From: Candidatus Poribacteria bacterium
Lineage (GTDB): Bacteria; Poribacteria; WGA-4E; WGA-3G
Direction of reading: 5' to 3'
Length of the DNA stretch: 55,475 nt
Assembly (NCBI GenBank): GCA_003635185.1
Contig: PYJA01000042.1
Coordinates: 1 to 55,475 of the forward strand
Below the pieces are notes generated by a model. The model saw nothing but the letters and a program-made list of their open reading frames with translations. It had not been told where the DNA came from and did no database searches. Below are positions 52,101-55,475 of the stretch, in pieces. Each line of letters begins with the position of its first letter. Within the stretch, counting starts at the first letter, position 1. The translations under genes and the position numbers were made by a program.

Positions 52101-53213
52101 AATGACACAGGAATTACTGTACTACAAGAGAAGGACTTTGAAGGCCTTCGCGGCCTTGAGAACTTGGATTTGCACAGTAATTCGTTAAGTTCATTATCTG
52201 TGGGGCTCTTTGACGATTTGCGTGCCCTGAAAACCCTGGACATGAAGGAGAATTCTTTGCGTTCCTTGCCAGATGATGTCTTTGATGAACTTCGCTCGCT
52301 GAAACAGTTAGATTTGAAAGACAACGATTTGATTGACTTGCCCGTAGGCGTTTTTGATCGTTTAAATGCATTAGAAAGTCTGAATTTGACCGAGAACCAA
52401 CTGACGACACTCCCTAAAGGTATTTTTGACAAGGTCATGGATACGTTGAAATCGGATTCCCTAAGTTTAGATGACTCTCTGAAGACGACATACGGTTTCA
52501 GCACAACCACACAGAATGCAGCAGAGGGTGAGACTGTCCGGGTAACGGTTACCCTCGGTCACTCGCTTCCAGTAGCAATCCTTGTTCCTTATACCATCGG
52601 CGGCACCGCCACAACAGCCGATTATAGAAATCTGCGGCCTCGGGACGCGTTATTATTTCGGGCAGGTGAAACAAGCAAAGAAATCGTCTTCACTTTACGG
52701 GAGGATTCCGACAGTGGAGTTGAAACTATTTTACTAACGCTCGGTGAGCTCTCTGATGTGAAGATCCGTAAATCTAACGGTACTCGACCGAATGCTAAAC
52801 TCTCGGCACATACCTTCCTCACCCCGCCACAAAAAGGGGTTCATACCACTATAGTGAGAACTGATGGCGTGAACGCTGCTCCCTTAGCAGTGGGTCCAGG
52901 CGCAGCGCCACGCCTTCTCCTTAAAACGGGACTTTTGCCGAACTACCCAAATCCGTTTAACCCCGAAACGTGGATACCTTATCAGTTAGCAAAACCTGCA
53001 GATGTTACGCTGACCATTTATGCTTTAGATGGCACAGTCGTCCGCACCTTGTCATTGGGACATCAATCTGTCGGTATCTATCGGAGCAAAAGCCGTGCGG
53101 CGTATTGGGATGGCAAAAACGCACAAGGTGAACCTGTGGCAAGTGGTGTCTATTTCTATACGTTAACGGCAGGCGATTTTTCTGCCACACGCAAAATGTT
53201 GATACGGAAATAA
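49164..53213 (+). CDS. Giant secreted protein: Ig/Calx-like domains, proline-rich repeats, LRRs and FlgD-like tail
   Basis: About 1349 residues from the ATG at 49164 (a TTG two codons earlier is possible; AAGGAG is upstream). Signal peptide with FIFMFPGLVEA. Order by DNA position: helical region 49300-50190; Calx-beta-like 50210-50500; two Ig/cadherin-like domains with YFRDPEN and YFRDPDGDLLTY 50510-51090; CARDB-like 51120-51470; twelve 11-residue repeats (D/E)I(P/E)TTEAPPPP 51525-51920; leucine-rich repeats (LENLDLHSNSLSSLSVGLF and similar) 51990-52440; Calx-like 52490-52790; FlgD-like tail NYPNPFNPETWIPYQLAKPA with GVYFYTLTAGDF 52930-53210. The tail resembles sorting or attachment domains of exported proteins. 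It is probably an adhesin; partner unknown. Confidence 0.8.
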   Translation: MKHCFFIPQKWMANVRTLVGGLMLFIFMFPGLVEALQTALIRTSDGGVYQIRFRNKAPRRGGYDLGDFVQDFSIYDQSGSVKLCPGNDDDITWELYTAARVLAKTIRKTSVYSKTDLIEAFKQSAENLGYNISTYVAVSTLINTISESTGLQKLSVGSLLSSGAPATLKAVSIITSLANIEFKLRKVYLAFSMADRYANTAIRLQNLANQHAPRLWYAINAGEIFEVTGSSFTIDSVELLDDIKLLDPLRLRLIAEVYVSLAEKAIEEGIVLSENPDASDVLLGFLGISSIIEFIPTAIETYFTGKDLEHLDNSISTRMKNTINRNIQQIYDDAKYDLKWNGYCLPRLKFTAAYLDVYEGASLTYTVSLNSPPDSTATITISSNNSDATVSPNVLTFTPSDWYKPKVVTLRAATDTDNINDRVYLSHTSTGYGDGRISQIPFTIVDRKGNNFPISVDTILPLNLGLGDEFRLDLAKYFRDPENAKLVYWANTEDFNVVTASPDKSGSWITIKPWKIGSTRVTAGATDPGGLRVSQTFTVTVAAAGVNAAPITINTISDQTLIIGNSLPPLNVSNYFRDPDGDLLTYAAWSKPMGIVKVIREGDQITIVPISAGSTTVIVRATDTEGLQVFQRITVTVTTLQIQEPPTSDPVSKFYDLAIQSVSSNKENLSPGESFVLYITVRNNGPDISDTSDIFYYHSSVQGHSVTDPPQLQGSVPLDPIEPGKRETKTIRLQAPSIPKTYYYGAWLAFKTDDIDMNNNVGTEVGVTVMDPTVRTPNSPNPDIPIVEIETTEAPPPPEIETTEAPTTPDIPITEAPTTPDIPTTEVPTSPEIETTEAPPPPDIPTTEAPPPPDIPTTEAPPPPEIETTEAPSPPDIPTTEAPPPPDIPTTEAPPPPEIETTEAPPPPEIETTEAPPPPDIETVTIPGINFGFGGGNTRTENVCDRTQQVLDAILAAMDVDDCANVASKDMDSITTLMLNDTGITVLQEKDFEGLRGLENLDLHSNSLSSLSVGLFDDLRALKTLDMKENSLRSLPDDVFDELRSLKQLDLKDNDLIDLPVGVFDRLNALESLNLTENQLTTLPKGIFDKVMDTLKSDSLSLDDSLKTTYGFSTTTQNAAEGETVRVTVTLGHSLPVAILVPYTIGGTATTADYRNLRPRDALLFRAGETSKEIVFTLREDSDSGVETILLTLGELSDVKIRKSNGTRPNAKLSAHTFLTPPQKGVHTTIVRTDGVNAAPLAVGPGAAPRLLLKTGLLPNYPNPFNPETWIPYQLAKPADVTLTIYALDGTVVRTLSLGHQSVGIYRSKSRAAYWDGKNAQGEPVASGVYFYTLTAGDFSATRKMLIRK
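51525..51920. repeat. Twelve-unit 33-bp tandem repeat encoding (D/E)I(P/E)TTEAPPPP
   Basis: Exactly 396 bp of in-frame 33-bp units, each coding 11 residues. Units come in two versions, EIETTEAPPPP and DIPTTEAPPPP, with early units more diverged (APTTP, VPTSP). It links the CARDB-like domain to the leucine-rich repeats as an extended stalk and is likely to vary in copy number between strains. Confidence 0.85.
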
Positions 53214-53428
53214 ACACCACCGTTCAATCAAAAGGAACAATTTTATTGAATGTAGGTGGAGAATCATGCAGCATGCCACCACGCGTATGCTACCAACGGC
53301 ATTGGTCCCGTTGATTTGGTGATAATCCGTGATTCAGACAACACATGCCAAAAACTGGACACACCCTGAGGGGCAGGTTAGGTTATTTAGCTTTGGGTTT
53401 CTGGCATGTTGTCACAACCGTTAATGTT
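53214..53428. other. Spacer with an 80-bp inverted repeat
   Basis: Arms with ACAACACATGCCAAAAAC at about 53338 and GTTTCTGGCATGTTGTC at about 53398 are imperfect inverses. No gene is supported. It separates convergent genes and may be a remnant element or stop signal. Confidence 0.4.
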
Positions 53429-54754
53429 TTATTCACCTAAATGCTCTGCCTTGAGCGTTTGTACATAATTTTCCGTGATCTCACGTGAAGGATGCGCAAC
53501 GTTTTGATGTGGTTCGGGAAAATCAGCGATTAGTTTTTCGTACGCTTCTATCGCTTGTTCCATCTCCTCATTCTCTTGATATATCTTACCTATTCGATAT
53601 TGAGCCTGGAGGCGATGATCATAACTATGTGTGGGATCTTCGGCAAATTGTTGATACACTTCAATCGCACGGTCAGTATCCTTTTTGTCTTCAGCAATCT
53701 GACCGATATAAAATTTCGCTGTCGTAGTGATCACGTTATCTGGGTAGCTTTCTATTGCAGCCTCAAGACGATTGATAGCTTCGTCATAATCTTTGAGCAT
53801 ATGGTATGCCCACCCGATATAAAAATGTGCATCTTGGCCGACCTGGGAATCGGGATATAGGTCAATAACTTTTTGATAGTTAGTGACAGCTTCCTTATAT
53901 TTCCCCTCTGCTTCTTTATATTTTGCCTCTGCTTCCTTCGGTTTGTCATCCGCTTCCTTATATTTTGCTTGGGCTTCTTCAATTTTGCCTTCATTAAAGT
54001 AGGTCTGCGCAATACCAAAGCTGGCAGCGGGTGCATACTTCGGATCCCCAACATCTACTACATTTTTGAATTCAACTCGCGCATTTTCATAGTCCTGTTG
54101 CTCAAAGTTAATCCTACCAATATTGTATAAAATCTGATAGATAATCGGACTATTGCGGAGTTCCATTTTGAGGCTTTCCAGCTGATTGAGGGCAATACTT
54201 ACATCCCCTCTCCCGTAATAACACATCGCTGCGTTAAACTGAGCATCTTCTTGAAGCACACTGCCAGGGTAAGTCGCGATTAATTGGTTGAATAGTGCAA
54301 GCGCCCTGTCATAGTAAGCTGTCAATGATTCAAGTGTACCAGTCTTTTTTAAGTCGTCCGCAATCTCGTAAGTTGCGATAGCGATAGCATACATTGAATC
54401 GTCAGCCCATTCGCTGTCTGGGTAATCGCGTATTAATCGGCGAAATAGCGCGAATCCCTCTTCATCTGTTCGGGGAAGTAAGGCGAGTTGATAGAGCGCA
54501 TCATCAGCCCATCGGCTGTCGGGATAATTTTCAAAAACCGTCCGGTACGCTGCGCGCACTTTTCGTAAGCGGCTTTTATCCGGCTCATCATACGTTACTG
54601 GTGGATTGTTCATTTCTTGGCTTTTACTCCAAGCTTTATCGGCATTTTCGTAATACTTTGCATAATCATTAAAAGGACTTGTAATCCGTCCAATCCAAAA
54701 TCCCGCGGCGATCGCTATGATAACACAAATTTCCACGATTATGAACTTTTTCAT
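53429..54754 (-). CDS. Membrane-anchored TPR protein (YbgF/BamD-like)
   Basis: 441 residues. Residues 5-24 (IIVEICVIIAIAAGFWIG) form an N-terminal anchor, then a series of TPRs each of the Y-P-D-S-x-W/V-x-x-D-A form (FENYPDSRWADDALYQLALL, IRDYPDSEWADDSMYAIAIA, ATYPGSVLQEDAQFNAAMCY, DLYPDSQVGQDAHFYIGWAY, ESYPDNVITTTAKFYIGQIA). In the middle a stretch EAQAKYKEADDKPKEAEAKY plus KEAEGKYKEA is a low-complexity Lys/Glu heptad insert. The pattern is that of YbgF/BamD-type periplasmic scaffolds. AAGGAG is ahead of the ATG. No neighbour suggests a partner. Confidence 0.75.
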   Translation of the reverse strand: MKKFIIVEICVIIAIAAGFWIGRITSPFNDYAKYYENADKAWSKSQEMNNPPVTYDEPDKSRLRKVRAAYRTVFENYPDSRWADDALYQLALLPRTDEEGFALFRRLIRDYPDSEWADDSMYAIAIATYEIADDLKKTGTLESLTAYYDRALALFNQLIATYPGSVLQEDAQFNAAMCYYGRGDVSIALNQLESLKMELRNSPIIYQILYNIGRINFEQQDYENARVEFKNVVDVGDPKYAPAASFGIAQTYFNEGKIEEAQAKYKEADDKPKEAEAKYKEAEGKYKEAVTNYQKVIDLYPDSQVGQDAHFYIGWAYHMLKDYDEAINRLEAAIESYPDNVITTTAKFYIGQIAEDKKDTDRAIEVYQQFAEDPTHSYDHRLQAQYRIGKIYQENEEMEQAIEAYEKLIADFPEPHQNVAHPSREITENYVQTLKAEHLGE

Positions 54755-55029
54755 TTATTTTCTCCTTTCGGACTACTCAATACGTGAAATTAATCAGAAT
54801 TATAACTACATTTTGACAAGTTGTCAAGTTGTAAATTGAGGAACATAGGATTATTACATTTTACAACTTAAGAATGAGCAATTTATATGCCAAATATTAT
54901 GTCAATAATATACCGAAATATCAACCTAAAATCAATTTAATGCACAAAAATGTGCATTTCTGTTTGAAGTTGCACAATATCGGGCATTTCCAAACAGAAA
55001 TCGCTATATTTATCCAGAATTCCGGCTAC
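54755..55029. other. AT-rich spacer with inverted repeat
   Basis: No gene. Arms ATTTCTGTTTG (about 54956) and CAAACAGAAAT (about 54993) are inverses separated by about 26 bp, with a TGCACA repeat between. It is divergent-promoter space for the TPR gene and the gene at the right edge. Confidence 0.45.
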
Positions 55030-55043
55030 GCTGCGAATTTTAA

Positions 55044-55072
55044 GTGACAATTAAACCGATTAATGCTATACT
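55044..55072 (+). promoter_or_regulatory. Upstream copy of the duplicated promoter
   Basis: GTGACA and TATACT are 17 bp apart, with TG one base ahead of the -10 (extended -10 type). Confidence 0.55.
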
Positions 55073-55180
55073 TGTTATTGCTATTGAAAACTGCAAACCG
55101 TTGCAACAGGATTAAACACAGCATTATGAATTTCTCATCTATTTTATTCAGCACTGTTATTACATTGCTGCGAATTTTAA

Positions 55181-55209
55181 GTGACAATTAAACCGATTAA
55201 TGCTATACT
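55181..55209 (+). promoter_or_regulatory. Downstream copy of the duplicated promoter
   Basis: Identical to the copy 137 bp upstream: GTGACA, 17-bp spacer, extended -10 TGC-TATACT. It lies 54 bp ahead of the start codon of the exported protein. Confidence 0.55.
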
Positions 55210-55262
55210 TGTTATTGCTATTGAAAACTGCAAACCGTTGCAACAGGATTAAACACAGCATT

Positions 55263-55475
55263 ATGAATTTCTCATCTATTTTATTCAGCACTGTCATTGC
55301 ATCAACGAGTTTACCTACATCTACCAATACCTTAGAGAAATCAGTCGCTCTTCCACCGACTATTCGAGAAAGCTTTGAATTACCACCGTTTTACCAACAG
55401 TGGATTGACGTGTGTGGATTTCCCGTTGTAGCATCGGAGAAGGTGAATCCGCTTGCTATGCAGGAGGCAGCTTGG
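55263..55475 (+). CDS. Exported hypothetical protein, N-terminal part (continues past window)
   Basis: The 71 visible codons start MNFSSILFSTVIASTSLPTS, a short signal-like hydrophobic segment, followed by LPPTIRESFELPPFYQQWID and FPVVASEKVNPLAMQEAAW. The F-Y-Q-Q-W-x-D-x-x-G-F-P-V-V-A-S-E-K-V block recalls a group of large secreted hypothetical proteins; this is recollection only. The 3' part is outside the window. AGGA is 13 nt ahead of the ATG, a weak site. Two duplicated promoters drive it. Confidence 0.6.
   Translation, partial: MNFSSILFSTVIASTSLPTSTNTLEKSVALPPTIRESFELPPFYQQWIDVCGFPVVASEKVNPLAMQEAAW

Larger units (their letters stand above)
55030..55303 (+). repeat. Tandem duplication of 137 bp covering promoter, leader and first codons
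   Basis: Units 55030-55166 and 55167-55303 are identical apart from a few bases near their ends. Each holds the same promoter and the start of the signal-peptide gene. The upstream copy encodes a 21-codon frame (from 55126) that begins like the true gene and stops in the second unit. Confidence 0.85.

Noticed and set aside
51392-52510. Long minus-strand open frame rich in GGGGASVV
   Set aside because: It is the antisense of the 33-bp proline-rich repeat, whose composition keeps several frames open. The plus-strand protein has clear domains.

Overview
The window most resembles a Candidatus Poribacteria genome (sponge-associated or related uncultured bacteria). This is inferred from protein style: a secreted TolB-like propeller, many TPR and lipoprotein genes, a giant secreted LRR/Ig protein ending in a FlgD-like tail with the NPFNPETWIPYQLA motif, and intergenic regions full of small inverted-repeat elements. 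Taxonomy cannot be proven without a database search. No rRNA, tRNA or CRISPR array was recognised.

Layout. 1-3300: the edge of an IS630-type insertion sequence that cuts a propeller gene, its intact tandem paralogue, and two membrane-anchored hypotheticals, one probably frameshifted. 3308-9457: a six-gene minus-strand operon with a hydroxyacid dehydrogenase, nucleotidyltransferase, GT2 glycosyltransferase, class V aminotransferase, DUF4861-like lipoprotein and a TPP-enzyme half. 9709-12682: two tandem TPR lipoproteins, each with its own promoter. 13082-17876: an MBL hydrolase, MTA phosphorylase, class III aminotransferase and ArgS. 18436-23445: PgsA, a HEAT/TPR protein, an ABC-2-like permease, a GlmM-like mutase and a YvcK-like protein. 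23920-27119: coupled glnS-gltX.

27178-35334 is a defence island. A PIN protein precedes a type III restriction-modification locus in which mod and res are split by a three-gene cassette with its own promoter: a DUF3696-type ATPase, an unusual fusion protein with an antitoxin-like tail, and a RelE-like toxin. This is the best candidate here for an undescribed system.

35505-46614 is mostly metabolic on the minus strand: a DCC protein, DegT aminotransferase, lipoproteins, an ELM1-like glycosyltransferase, purine permease plus apt, and GTP-type PEPCK. 47176-54754 holds envelope proteins: a MORN-repeat lipoprotein, a small lipoprotein, the giant LRR/Ig protein and a TPR protein. The right edge starts another exported protein whose promoter and leader are duplicated in tandem.

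A second theme is small mobile DNA. At least five elements of about 140-165 bp end in TATAGT and behave like TA-targeting, IS630-mobilised MITEs; the same terminus occurs at the IS630 edge at left. One carries a nested 558-bp cassette with long terminal inverted repeats, an 8-bp target duplication and a small coiled-coil membrane protein gene. A 256-bp IS256-like MITE with its own 8-bp target duplication lies next to it.
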